Shown: positions 22,926 through 33,368 of the stretch, one piece after another
How positions within the stretch are numbered: the stretch's first letter is position 1
Layout: the number at the start of each line of letters is the position of its first letter
NCBI GenBank assembly: GCA_008973525.1
Contig: WACJ01000130.1
Location: 186,001-250,000 of the forward strand
From: Stenopsyche tienmushanensis
Lineage: Eukaryota; Arthropoda; Insecta; Trichoptera; Stenopsychidae
Direction: 5' to 3'
DNA length: 64,000 nucleotides
The notes under the pieces: generated by a model
Told to the model about the DNA's origin: nothing
The model's input: only the letters and a program-made list of their open reading frames with translations
The model's database searches: none
Translations under genes and position numbers: made by a program

Positions 22926-24040
22926 CAAACTTAAAATATTTGTTAAATTTTAGAATCTTCACTGGAATAATTACGAATTAACTTATGCTATAATTAATAG
23001 AAAAACCCTCAAAAAAACATTCTTCAAAATAAAGAGTATAAAAATATTTTTATTTAGACTTCATAGATTTAAAGCACCAGCAACTAATGACACCTCGCAG
23101 ACAATTTGAATCATTGCCCATGCTTCAAATTTAATCTTTTAAATTTGTATATCTTGAATAGATCCAATTTACAATGTTCCAATATAAAGCAGAAACAATT
23201 CTCAAAATACTGAAGACGGGAGACATTTTTTAAGACAATGATACGAAGCTATAGTACTATCATTCCAAATAATCTATTGCAACGGTCAAACAAGTCGTAC
23301 AAAAAGATTACAGACATCTTCGGCACATGTGACGATTGAAACGTTCATATCAAAGTCTCGGCTTTCAAACGACGAATCGAAGTCATCGCTTAGGGTTCAA
23401 TTTTGAGTTTCGTTCTGGTCGTTCGGCTGTGATTAAAATATTGGGTATTGATTCAAAAAAATTGAGCTGTTAAAGTTTATTAAAATAAATTAACATCAGT
23501 CAAAAAATCGAAGGTCAAGAAAAAATATACTGTTTTACTCTTTCACAACGATTCTGTACAATTATCAACTACATAAATCTTACTTATTAAATAACAATAC
23601 AATAGGTTTAAATCTAACGGCGCACATACACACAACGTGTACTGGTAATTTTTCAGTTGGACATTATATTGTCATTTTTTATTTCAGTATATAATAAGTG
23701 TTATTCTTCAAAGACAGCAGACTCGATATCATCATGCTCTGCGATCGTGTTTAATTCGCGCGTCTCAACAGGACCGTCCCACTCGAGCGGGAGCGCCCAA
23801 CTTACGACCGATCTCAATTTTTGTTTATTTTATCAATTACTTTATTTCGTGCTTCCGCGTCGACTGTATTTACGTCCGGAACGGCACGCAGGCTTTCTCA
23901 AACGCAAAGCCGCACTCCGGTCCCGGAGCCCCCCCGTGTTCGCATTCCCCCTTCTGCGCTTTCAAACGGCCAGACCGTTAGCGTTTCCCCGGCACTGTAA
24001 AAAAAACTGCCGGCTTTTGAAGAAAGTCTCGCGAGAAAAC
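22926..24040. other. Intergenic between dorsal relic and CpG island
   Basis: No credible gene. Minus-strand AATAAA motifs near 23828 and 23842 could terminate the prothymosin-like transcript, which would then have a long 3' UTR of about 2.2 kb. A GC-rich composition begins near 24050. Confidence 0.35.
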
Positions 24041-24049
24041 GAAAACTAC

Positions 24050-27000
24050 CTGAGTCAAGACATAACGACTGTCGAAGGGAGATCCTGCGCTGCGTCCGTT
24101 CGCGAAGGAAAGATTGGCCATAAGAGTCGAGTCGGCGGCGGGCGTCCGTCGGGTCGAGTCCGCGCTCTGGCAGCACTCGACCCTCCGAGGCGAGGCCGGC
24201 GCGCAGATCGCCGTTCGTTCTCGGCGTAATTTCTCATCGGCTTAAAATAGGAACTTCGCAATCGTCAAGAGTCGCAGCGTCGAATCGCAGCGCGACGGCG
24301 GACTCGGGATCGCCGATCGTCCGCCCCGCCGTCGCGCTCCTCGCTCGCGCGCTATTTTTTTGCGCAGCGACGCAAAATGCGCCTCGACCGGCATTTTTTT
24401 CACAGACGCCGCGCGCGGAATCGCATCTCGGGGCGCCCCCTCCTCTCGGTCGGCGTTTCCTTTTCGCGACGCGCGAACCGACGTGGCGACTTTTGAAAGT
24501 TCGGAAGACCGCCGGCGCGCGACGCGATCCGAGAGCGGGACGCCGTCGATCCGGATCGAGCCTCCGCGCGGCGAAGGGATCGATCTCGAAGGCGGCCGCG
24601 TCCCGCGCGACCGGAAACTCGAGCCGCTTCCGGTGACGCGCGCGAGGCTCCGCCCCCGCGCGTCGTTGCGTAACCGGCCCGCCGGAGGGAGGGGAGACAA
24701 GGCGACGGACGCCGGGACGCTCTCGGGTCGCCCCCGAGGGACCGCGGCGGGCCCGGGGCGTCGCGGGCCGGCGCACGCGGCGCGCTCTGGCCCGTTTCCA
24801 TATACGGACATGCCGAGCGCTCGGAATAGATCGCTCCTCCGATCCGATCGATCGTCCGAGGCGTTCGACGTCCCGCCGATCGTCTTTCGAATTTGAAACG
24901 GCGTCCGCCCGAAATAACCGCATTCGCGCGTCACCCGACGGAGCCCTCCGGAGGGTGGCCCCGCCGGGGTGCGGGTCTATTTACGTTTCGGTCAGAGGCG
25001 CCGCGCGCGGTCTCCGCTCGTACGAAAATACGACGTTCCCGCCGGCGGAGCGGCGATCGATCGACGCGAGTCGTCCCCCTTTATCTTTCGCCCGCCCGAG
25101 ACGGGCGCGTCGGGGCGCGCGCCTATCGATCGGGGCGCCCCTCGGATTCCGCTCCTCTCGCGATCGGCGAGGGCCCGCGGGCCTCGGCTCCGCGCCGCTG
25201 GCCGCGTGGGCTGCGCGCGCCGGCGGCGTCTCGCGCCCGGGGAGAGGGAAGCCGGGAGAGGACATACACATTAAAAGGCAGCATGGCGTTTCGTTATCTC
25301 CCTCTTGCGAAGAAAATAATTTTATATTTTAAACGTTATATTCATAGAGGTACAGTTATAACTACAATTTCCTATGTGTTGAATTTCTCATGTAAAAATA
25401 TGCGCGAACGGTCCGTCGGGGCGGAGCGAGACGGTCCCCGGCGGGCCGCGCGCCGACGCGGAGCCCGCGCGCGGCCCCCCCGGGGTCCCCCTCGCCGCCC
25501 GGTCGGAAGTCCGAGAGGCGGAAGCGCCCGAGATCGATTCGGCGTCCGACGGCACACACTCGAGTTAAATATGTAAAGTTAAAAAAAAATTCAATCATCT
25601 AATTTCAATTCAATTCAAAACGTTTGTACAAGAGCCCGCGGTCGCCCCCCGACGCGGGGGCGTCGCGCCCGGGGAGGCCGGGCGCGGCGCCCCGCGTCGG
25701 GGGGCGCGCGCGGGCGCCCCGCGTCCGCCGAGAGGCGTCCGAACTGCGAAACGCTCGTCGTTCAAACGGTACGTGCTCGCGTCGTGTCCGCGCGAAAAGT
25801 CTGCGACCCGACCGCGTCCCCGGCGGGGCGCCCGCCGCCGCCGAGCGCGTCCGCGGAGTCGGCTGGAGCGGACTCGCGACGGCGCTCGGAGGGGGCGGGG
25901 GCCGACCGGGGGACGCGCGGGAGAATCACCATGTTTCTTCACAAATGTCACAACACTGCGAAAGGAGTCTCTGATAGTTCCGTACTTGCGTCGAAGGCGT
26001 ATTACGCCTCCTCGTCTTCCTCTTCCGCTCCCATGTCCTCCTCCTCGAGCTCCTCGTCTGAAATCGAAAGCGGAACGGTTAGGGCGGGAAGCGGCCGGCG
26101 GGGCGGGGGGCGGGCGAGACCGCGGGCGTCGTCACCTTCTCCGTCGAGGTCGTCCTCCTCGCCGTCGCCCATGTCGTCCTCCTCGTCTTCCTCGTCGATG
26201 TCAGGTTCCTCCTCGTCCTCGGGGAAGTCAACGAGGCGCTCGGCGTCTCCGCCTCCCCCGTTCTCTTCCTTTCTGTATTTTTTCGCCTCGGGGGTTTTCT
26301 CCTGGAACGGAATGCGAACGCAAAGTCAACAAAGCGGCCCGACGGGGACACCCGGGGGCCTCGCGCCGCCCGTCGAGGTTATGCGGGCGTCCGCGGCGGG
26401 GCCGGCCGGCCGGCGAGGCCCGTCCCGGCGGACCCCGCCGGCGGGGACGCGCGCCCCCGGGGTCGCGCGCGCCGCCCCCCTCCCCGTCCGGATCGATCCG
26501 GCTCGCGATCGACGCGGTCGAAGTCCGAGCGGGCGCCCCGGCGTCCCGCCGCCGCCCGCGCCGAGGGGCGAGGGGGGAAGCCGGAGAGGCGCGGGAGCGT
26601 CGGGGGCGATCGCGCGCGGCCCGCGGGGCGCCGTCGGTCCGGCGGCGGCCCCGCGGGCCGTCGGCGGGGAGGCGCGTCGGGCACGCGGCGAGAGGCCGGC
26701 TGTTTACCTCGCTCGGTCGCTTGGTCCCCTTGAGGTCGCACTTGTCCGCGGCGGGCTTCTCCTCGGTGCCCTTCTCGACGGCGACGTCGCTATTGTTCTC
26801 CTTGGCGCTCATGCTGATTCGGCGGGCTGCGCTTCGCTTGCTCTCTCGCACTCGGAACACACGACCGGCTTCCGCGGGCGTCGGACGAACACTGCGCGCT
26901 GCCTCAGTTCAAACGGCGATATGGCGCGGGCTCGGCTCGCAGCGCCGCTATTGGTCGAGGACGCCGACGGCCGTCTCGGCCTCCGGGAGGCTCCCGGGGC

Positions 27001-27570
27001 CGCTCTTTCGATTTTTCGGAGCGCTCCCGCCGTCTCGGAGGGGCTCCGCCCCGATGGCGGCCGCCGGGAGGGTCGAGGCCCGAATTCGGCCTCTCGAAAA
27101 GAGGGGTTCGAGACTAAAATCGGACCGGCGATCGACGGGTCCGAGACTATGGGAGGATCGGACCAATCGGAGGCGACCCGCGAGAGCATCGCGCGACGGC
27201 GCGAGTTTCGAACCGAGCCGGGCCGACGCTCCCGCCGCGCTCCGGACGGGACTCGGCCGACGCGCGCGGATCCCACCGAGGTCGACCCTCGGCGGGGGCG
27301 CGGCCCGGCGCCCTCCTAATCGCTCCGATGCCGCGGACTCCGGAGGCCGATCGGGCGCGCGCCGCTTTCGTTTGCATTTTTTTTCTCTCCGGCGATCGGG
27401 GGCAACTCCCCGCCGAGTCGCGAGCGTTCGGCGTCGGCGCGTCTTCTACGCGCTCGAATCCGACGGAGCGGTCTTCGACTCGACTTTGGCGCGACGCGTC
27501 CGACGAAGTCGTTCGGAATTACGCAACGGTCGAAGAGAGCGGCGACGACCCTCGGTCGCCTCGGACTCGC
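24050..27570. other. GC/CpG-rich island (about 3.5 kb)
   Basis: The composition changes abruptly from the AT-rich surroundings to very GC-rich sequence dense in CpG, with CGATCG and GGCGCG-type words. It is interrupted by short AT-rich patches (25270-25400 and 25560-25630). The island contains the prothymosin-like gene on the minus strand and its probable promoter. Long open frames on all six frames are composition artefacts. The high CpG density suggests germline hypomethylation and an active promoter region. Confidence 0.7.
26002..26812 (-). CDS. Prothymosin/parathymosin-like acidic nuclear protein
   Basis: Three exons on the minus strand (26812-26708, 26301-26136, 26057-26002) keep phase and give 108 aa. 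The start MSAKENNSDVAVEKGTEEK is followed by a lysine-rich segment (TPEAKKYRKEE). A run of almost pure Asp/Glu then makes up the second half and ends GAEEEDEEA. This layout (Ser-start, Lys-containing N-third, long acidic centre) is that of prothymosin alpha and parathymosin, about 100-110 aa disordered chromatin-associated proteins that bind linker histones. Introns have clean GT-AG ends (GAG/gtaaac, ttccag/GAG, ttcag/ACGAG). An in-frame upstream Met exists at 26860, but 26812 fits the family. The vertebrate-type C-terminal KK-rich NLS is missing. The acidic repeats leave some doubt about orthology. Confidence 0.72.
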
Positions 27571-28943
27571 CTCCGTTTGCTTTTTCCGAATCGACTCTTT
27601 TCATTCATTTTATATTTTTAAATCTACGGCCGTCTCGTCTAACTCTGATTGCGATCCGCAAAATTTTCGAAATATTAAAATACATCTTTCGCAGTTAGCA
27701 TATATGTGCGACTCTAGACAGCGATGTTCTAATATTTTCTCATACGAAACGCTCAGGTTTGTTTCGCAGCGTCGTCTCTTCGGCGACTCCTGCTAAATAA
27801 GATGAGAGCGCCCCTGAAAATAGCGTCGATGGACGCAGATGTCGGGCGGAGTCGCAGGTGTCCGCGAACTCGTATAAAATGTTCGTGCGTTTCGAAAGGT
27901 CTCGTTTTCCTTCTCGCGACGAAAATATACGCGCGTCCGCCTGCACACGTACGGAGATAAGTTCGCTTATCGGGGACACTTTTATGTGTTAGATTTCGAT
28001 CTCCCGATTTCGAACGACCTGCGAACTCTCGCCGTCGTCGCAGAGCGAATTCTACGGCCCAGATACTAAATAATCAATTCAAATAATGCTCTGCGACGAC
28101 GAAAGCGATCGCCGTCGGTCCCGTGCGCCGGCTGTTAAAATATTGCATTACAGCGAAACCGATTACGGAACCAGAAAAAATTATTTGAAAATTTATATTT
28201 TTTAACAGCGTCAAAATCAAAAAATTTCCTTCGATTCGATGATTTTTTGATGATGATCGCTCAATCTGAATGGAAATTGATGTTTTAAAAAAATCCCCTT
28301 CTCTTATTGTTTACTGTATAAAACTGCATGTCCACAATCTTTTGCATTTTAATACAATCGACAGTTATTTCAAATCGAAACCGTTCACAATATCGCATCG
28401 AAATTTAACTTGAAAATGTGTTTGTTGAACTATTATTCACGTTTGATGATAGAGATCTAAAATTATATTATTTAAATTTATCTAAGCTCAAAAATATTCA
28501 TATGCATAATCGAATACAATTTATATGATAATATTTTAATTTACCGATTTAATACGTGAAAATTATAATATGCTCTTTTCAACGATTTCAAATAAATATT
28601 GAGAAGATTTTTTGTTTATTTTATTTAAATAAACATGATTTTTTTAGAAAACACTAGTTCGAGAATTTTTTCGTTTGTCATATTTTTATGGAAGACGATA
28701 AACAATTTTTCGCTTCGATCGACGTTGAATATTTAATAGCACCGAAATGTAGAAATTATTGTGTTCGTAATTTCATATTTAATTTATTTTTAGATTCGTT
28801 CGTTAAAATTGTCGAAAATCTCGGAAGGGAGTGACGGTGAACGTCGAACGACGTTGCGCGGTTCATGCCCGCACGCGCTCTCTTTGAGACCGCGCCGAGG
28901 AAGAAGAAGCGCGTGTTGTGATCGTTCTTTCCAGCCTTCGAAA
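26813..28943. promoter_or_regulatory. Divergent intergenic region, prothymosin-like / RpL36A
   Basis: 2.1 kb between two head-to-head starts. The left part is the CpG island and the right part (after about 28130) is AT-rich. No TATA element can be assigned. Just before the RpL36A start, cgttctttccag (about 28923-28934) is a good candidate 5' terminal oligopyrimidine tract. No other gene was recognised. Confidence 0.45.
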
Positions 28944-30164
28944 ATGGTGAGTGGCCGTATCCGTCGACATCGCCCCTCCGGGGGCCGATTCTCGTCTAGA
29001 AATTTCGAGATGAAACCGTCCGAACGCTATACTCGTTTGTTTTGTAGGTGAACGTGCCGAAGCAGCGGCGCACCTTCTGCAAGAAGTGCAAGGTGCACAA
29101 GAACCATAAAGTCTCCCAGTACAAGAAGTCCAAAGAGCGACAGGCCGCCCAGGGACGTCGGCGGTACGATCGCAAACAGCAGGGCTACGGTGGACAGACC
29201 AAACCCATCTTCAGGAAGAAGGTAACTTTCGATGTTTCCGTATATCTGAATATCGGGCCCCGTCGATGACAGAATTTAGATCTCGTTCGTCAAGTCAGAT
29301 CAAAATGTGTCATGATAAATATTCTTCCATTTTTCTGCGTCATTATTATGATATGCACCCTGTGCTTATCTCCGTGATTTGTTTTATATATCTGAATTGG
29401 ATGCATTTTCATAACCGTCAAAGTAAATTAGACTAAATGTTATCGACATGCTTGGGAAGGATTGTTAGATGTATTACTATGACAAATTGTCTAATGCTCG
29501 TTACGCAGTGTGCTGTTTAATCGATTGTAATTGTGATGAACTTATTTTTAATCATTCATTCAATTATCTGTCTTTTTAAATTACAAATTCTATCAATACC
29601 GATACAGTATGGAAAATATTCTTCACAACGGACTTAGTATAATAAATAAATTAATTAGAACTTGTTTATCCTCATCTCAAGTATTGGATTGTCAACATGA
29701 AATTGTTCCAAAAGATCCCGATAATTATAGTATTATACATGAATGAAAATTCATTTCATCATTCCTACTGCAATTATTTTTACTGTCGTTGAAATTATTT
29801 TTAATTTTTATAAAAATGATTAATATGTGTTATATTCCTAGTATTAAGCACCCTCGGTAACACTTTAATTAAAAAAGATGAAATATCTTTGTCGATATAA
29901 AAAAAAATATTACAAGTCTGCATTGTTCACAAATTTATTAGATTTTATGAAATAGACTTCGGATTGTTAATTGCAAATTTAATCTTAACGTGAGAGATTT
30001 TTATTAAACTAAACTTTTAATTTCAGGCCAAGACTACCAAGAAGATTGTGCTGAGATTGGAATGTACCGATTGTAAATTCCGTTCACAAGTTAATATCAA
30101 AAGATGCAAACATTTTGAATTAGGCGGTGACAAGAAGAGGAAAGGACAGATGATTCAGTTTTAA
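28944..30164 (+). CDS. RpL36A: 60S ribosomal protein L36A (eL42)
   Basis: Exons 28944-28946 (the ATG alone), 29048-29221 and 30027-30164 give 104 aa. The sequence reads [20 protein letters not shown], then [20 protein letters not shown], and ends [15 protein letters not shown]. It is nearly collinear with human RPL36A (106 aa). Zinc-ligand cysteines are visible as CKKC and CTDC with a later RCKHF. The proline of TKPIF, where yeast changes give cycloheximide resistance, is the normal residue. The protein sits at the tRNA E-site of the large subunit. A first exon that ends exactly after ATG, with a pyrimidine-rich stretch just upstream, is typical of ribosomal protein genes. AATAAA follows at about 30181. 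Confidence 0.97.
29222..30026 (+). other. RpL36A intron 2
   Basis: An AT-rich 805 bp intron between the [11 protein letters not shown] and AKTTKKIV exons. Introns of ribosomal protein genes often hold box C/D or H/ACA snoRNAs. I looked for boxes (RTGATGA/CTGA, ANANNA/ACA) and saw no convincing pair. Confidence 0.4.
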
Positions 30165-30349
30165 GATGGGAATTTAATATAATAAAAGCACTTAAGAAAG
30201 AATATACTTCTTTTATTTATTAATTATATTTTACCTATATCTAAACCCGAGTATGCAGACTTTTCTTTAAGTTTTTTTTTTAAATAATGACTTGAGGGCG
30301 CTCAATTCACAGCTAAACTAGCGTGTGTGCCTCTAATTTGAGAGTAATT

Positions 30350-30800
30350 TACCATTCTTTATCCTATTCGTAGCAGACTCACTCCTATCTGAAGGAACTG
30401 CAAAAACTACTAAACTCTGCCTACTCAGTGAAAGAAACAATATCTTCGAAATGCGTTTGCGTTGCATGCTGAGGATTCCATGGACTGCCAAAAGAACCTA
30501 CCAGTCCATCCTGAGTTAAAAATAGACTCAACCGCCTGACTGGGGCGAATACTAAAGTTTTTCGGATACATTGCTCACTGGGATGGAGAAAAACCATTGA
30601 TGGTGAGCAGTAGTGTGGCAGGGAAGAGAGGAAGAGGACGATCAACGAAGATGGAGCGACTAAGTGAAGGAGGTGACCGACTCAACCCTAACTATAGCCC
30701 TGCGAAAGATAGGGATGGCTGGAAGGATGTGGTTCGGAAACAGTCGGAGACAAAATCTACATAGTCATAGTCACGACCCTCAGTCATGAGGAAACGAAAA
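30350..30800 (+). mobile_element. 3' fragment of a non-LTR retrotransposon
   Basis: Conceptual translation in plus-strand frames, broken by stops, shows the typical LINE ORF2 C-terminal pattern. It has a RMLRIPWTAKRTNQSI-like motif, then FFGYIAHWDGEK, GKRGRGR and a DRDGWKDVV-like motif. A 3' end with tcatgaggaaacgaaaaaga follows. The class (RTE/L2-like) is tentative. It lies between the convergent 3' ends of RpL36A and the WASH subunit gene. Confidence 0.65.
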
Positions 30801-31137
30801 AGAAGATCCTATTAGTCCGTTTTATCCTAACCATTATAATGAAAATAAATTGAGTAATGATACTATCTATAACTTTATTTTAAAACGAGTAATATAATTT
30901 TTAGACTACTAATGGCGTGTCATGAGCTTTTGTATTTGTCATCAGAGTGCTTTAACAATTTGCAAAAGAAACGTGCAATAGTTCATGAAATTAATTGGGT
31001 GTAAATGAGATAATATTTTGATCTACATAATGAAAGCCTAACTTATCAAAACCAGTTGATAAAAATATAAATTAGTAAATGTGTACAAAAACATTTTATT
31101 TTTAAAAAAGAAGGAATTAAAAATGCATGCATACTGA

Positions 31138-32045
31138 TCAAGTCAACGTCTCAGGGTCCAGTCCTTCTTGAATCATTTTTAATTTTACAGCCTGAATTGG
31201 AACTCCGAATTGAATCATCTTATAATACTTGTCTAGTTCCGGATCTCTCTGCGGGGCTTCCGGAATGGGCTCGATCACTTCTTCGACGTCCGGAGAAGGT
31301 ATTTTTTCAGGAGGCGCTGGATCTTGAAGCGCTGGAATTTCAATTTGCTCGGCTGGTTTTGTACTTTGGTTGCATGTATTCAATCCGGGTATAGAAGCCA
31401 ACTAAAAAACAATATAAATAATATTCACACAATACAGTACAAGTTTTCTAAATGTTACAAAAAAATATGCATACCTTGGTTTCTAAAATAATTAACGAAG
31501 CTTCCACTTTTTGCATTTTGGTTTCAAACTCCATTAACTTAGTTTCACATTGTGTAGCGAAATTGTTCATGAATTCTATAGTTTTTAAAATAAAATGGTT
31601 GACAAACGCTAAGGTTCGTTTTTGATGAATGCTTGTTTCCTGCAAAGTTTATAATTTGACTAAAATTATTGATTGAATACATTTATCAATCAAATAAACA
31701 TATTCAAAAATGACAAATGCAATATTACTGAGCATCCTTTAGTTTTTTTAACTATCAAATTATGACTCATTATACAGTCCAATGAGATTATTGAATTTAT
31801 CAAATATTTTATATAGAAACATGTAAAAACAACTTATGCTGACCAAATATACAGACGACTAGCATTTTACATTTATAAAAAAGAGAAAATCAGTATTAAT
31901 TCAAAATAATCTTATTGTTTTATTAAAGTAAGCTGAACAACTTTTTGCACTAAAATTTTATTTGAAGGACTTTCAAATGAGAACAATGAAAAAAATAAAA
32001 TCCGTATAAAAATAAAAACGTTACCTTTGAATTTGCAGTCAACAT
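31138..32045 (-). CDS. WASHC3: WASH complex subunit 3 (CCDC53)
   Basis: Exons 32045-32025, 31639-31475 and 31401-31138 keep phase and give 149 aa. The core QKRTLAFVNHFILKTIEFMN matches the human QQKRTVAFLNQFVVHTVQFLN, and the coiled-coil segment ends ETKLASIPGL, like human DAKLSSIPGL. The C-terminal block KYYKMIQFGVPIQAVKLKM plus EGLDPETL is the conserved CCDC53 motif. The human acidic Ser-rich tail is absent, which explains the shorter length (human 194). The protein is a scaffold member of the WASH complex that activates Arp2/3 on endosomes. It is transcribed in the same direction as, and downstream of, transportin-3. Confidence 0.92.
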
Positions 32046-33368
32046 TTTTAAATATTACGAAAACAAATTTGACATTTCAGTGACAGATTCTGGTTTTTTG
32101 GCCATAAGACAATAATTATCGGCTATAGGAATACCGTTTATTCGTATGGGTGGAAAAATAAAATATGGCCAACAATTTTTATTTATACTAAAGATTTACA
32201 AATACATAAACTATTATTATAAATAAAAATTTAGAAACGCTCCATTAAATCAGTATACACTTAAATTTTTTAAACCGTGTATCAAGGATTTTGTGCCGAA
32301 TAAACAATTTATGCGAAATTGCATACAGTATGAATATCTTCAAAAAATTAATGCAACTATAACTAAAAATATTTGTGATATACTCAGAGAATTTTAACTG
32401 TTTATCAATGCCAGAGATGGTTTAAATAATTTAAAAGTGAAATTTTAGTTTAGAAAATAAGGTTCGAAGTGAGAGAAAGGTTAAAGTGAATGAAAATATC
32501 CTGCGTGCTAAAATTGAATCAAATCCAACATAGACTATACGGGAATTAATAGACAAGCTCAGATACTTCCAGAATAGTATTCAAATACACTTGAAAAAAG
32601 AGGAAAGACCATAAAACATAATTTATTGGAAAAAAATTCATAAACACAGAAGAGGTGAAAAAATGAAATGAAACATATTTTATATCAAAATCTGTTAAAT
32701 TTTAATCTTTTGGAATTAAAATAAAATTCAATAGATGGGAAAAGGTTGCATCTACATAAGGAGAATACATTGTATCGATGAAATGGTTTAATAAATTTTT
32801 TGTTTGAATTTAACTTTCATTTAAAAAACGATATTCTTAACGGGATAATCTAATATTATGGGCAAAGTAAAATATACAAAATAGTTTTGTTAGAGCAGCT
32901 TCATAACAGAACCATTTTAGGTTGATAGGAAGTCTAGAAAATATGTAGGGGAGACTATAAAAGTATAAAAAAAGTTATGAAAATAAATCTGAAATCATGA
33001 CAAATATTTAGGAATCACAGAACAGATTATGTACGTATAAAGGCTTGGTAATGAAAATAACATATATATTTTATCAAAATAATGTAATCAATATAAAATT
33101 TTAACATCAGTATCATATTTATGATATAAGTGCATAATAATATACAATAACGTTCATTTTTATTGTAAAATTTTACAAAACAGAAGTTTTCGCTTTATAT
33201 ACTTCAAGTAAAAAAATATTATACTATTCGAGTTTTAGCGAGTCCTCAAAAACTAGTTTTACAAGTAAAACTGCAGTGTTTGTTTTGTAAACAATTTTTT
33301 TTCATATGGTTAATAAACAATAATTGTAATAATAGAAAAACTATTTGAATTTAAAATTGTCTACGAAA
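32046..33368. other. Intergenic between WASHC3 and TNPO3
   Basis: AT-rich. It holds mariner lineage-2 copy B (about 32300-32850). The remainder (32850-33368) shows no gene; the TNPO3 3' UTR probably extends into it. Confidence 0.5.
32300..32850 (+). mobile_element. Degenerate mariner (lineage 2), copy B
   Basis: Plus-strand traces include a helix-turn-helix remnant, then a VNENILRAKIESNPT-like block, RELIDKLR, a HLKKRGK-like motif and a C-terminal GKRLHLHKENTLYR remnant. It ends at cgggataatc followed by TA. The left terminal repeat is not recognisable. As in the other two copies, the catalytic core is deleted. Confidence 0.65.

Noticed and set aside
24234..24934. Overlapping open frames of 178-230 codons on both strands
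   Set aside because: They arise from GC-rich composition. They are Arg/Ala/Pro-rich in every frame with no domain, and frames on both strands are open at once.
25773..27698. Plus-strand open frames of 641 and 511 codons
   Set aside because: They run antisense through the prothymosin-like exons; the poly-Ser run is the reverse complement of the Asp/Glu codons. Composition is Arg/Pro/Ala-rich with no recognisable protein.
27740..27979. Minus-strand 79-codon frame
   Set aside because: No domain, no splice context, mixed composition at the edge of the CpG island.
29222..30026. snoRNA in the RpL36A intron
   Set aside because: No convincing C/D or H/ACA box pair with the right spacing was visible.
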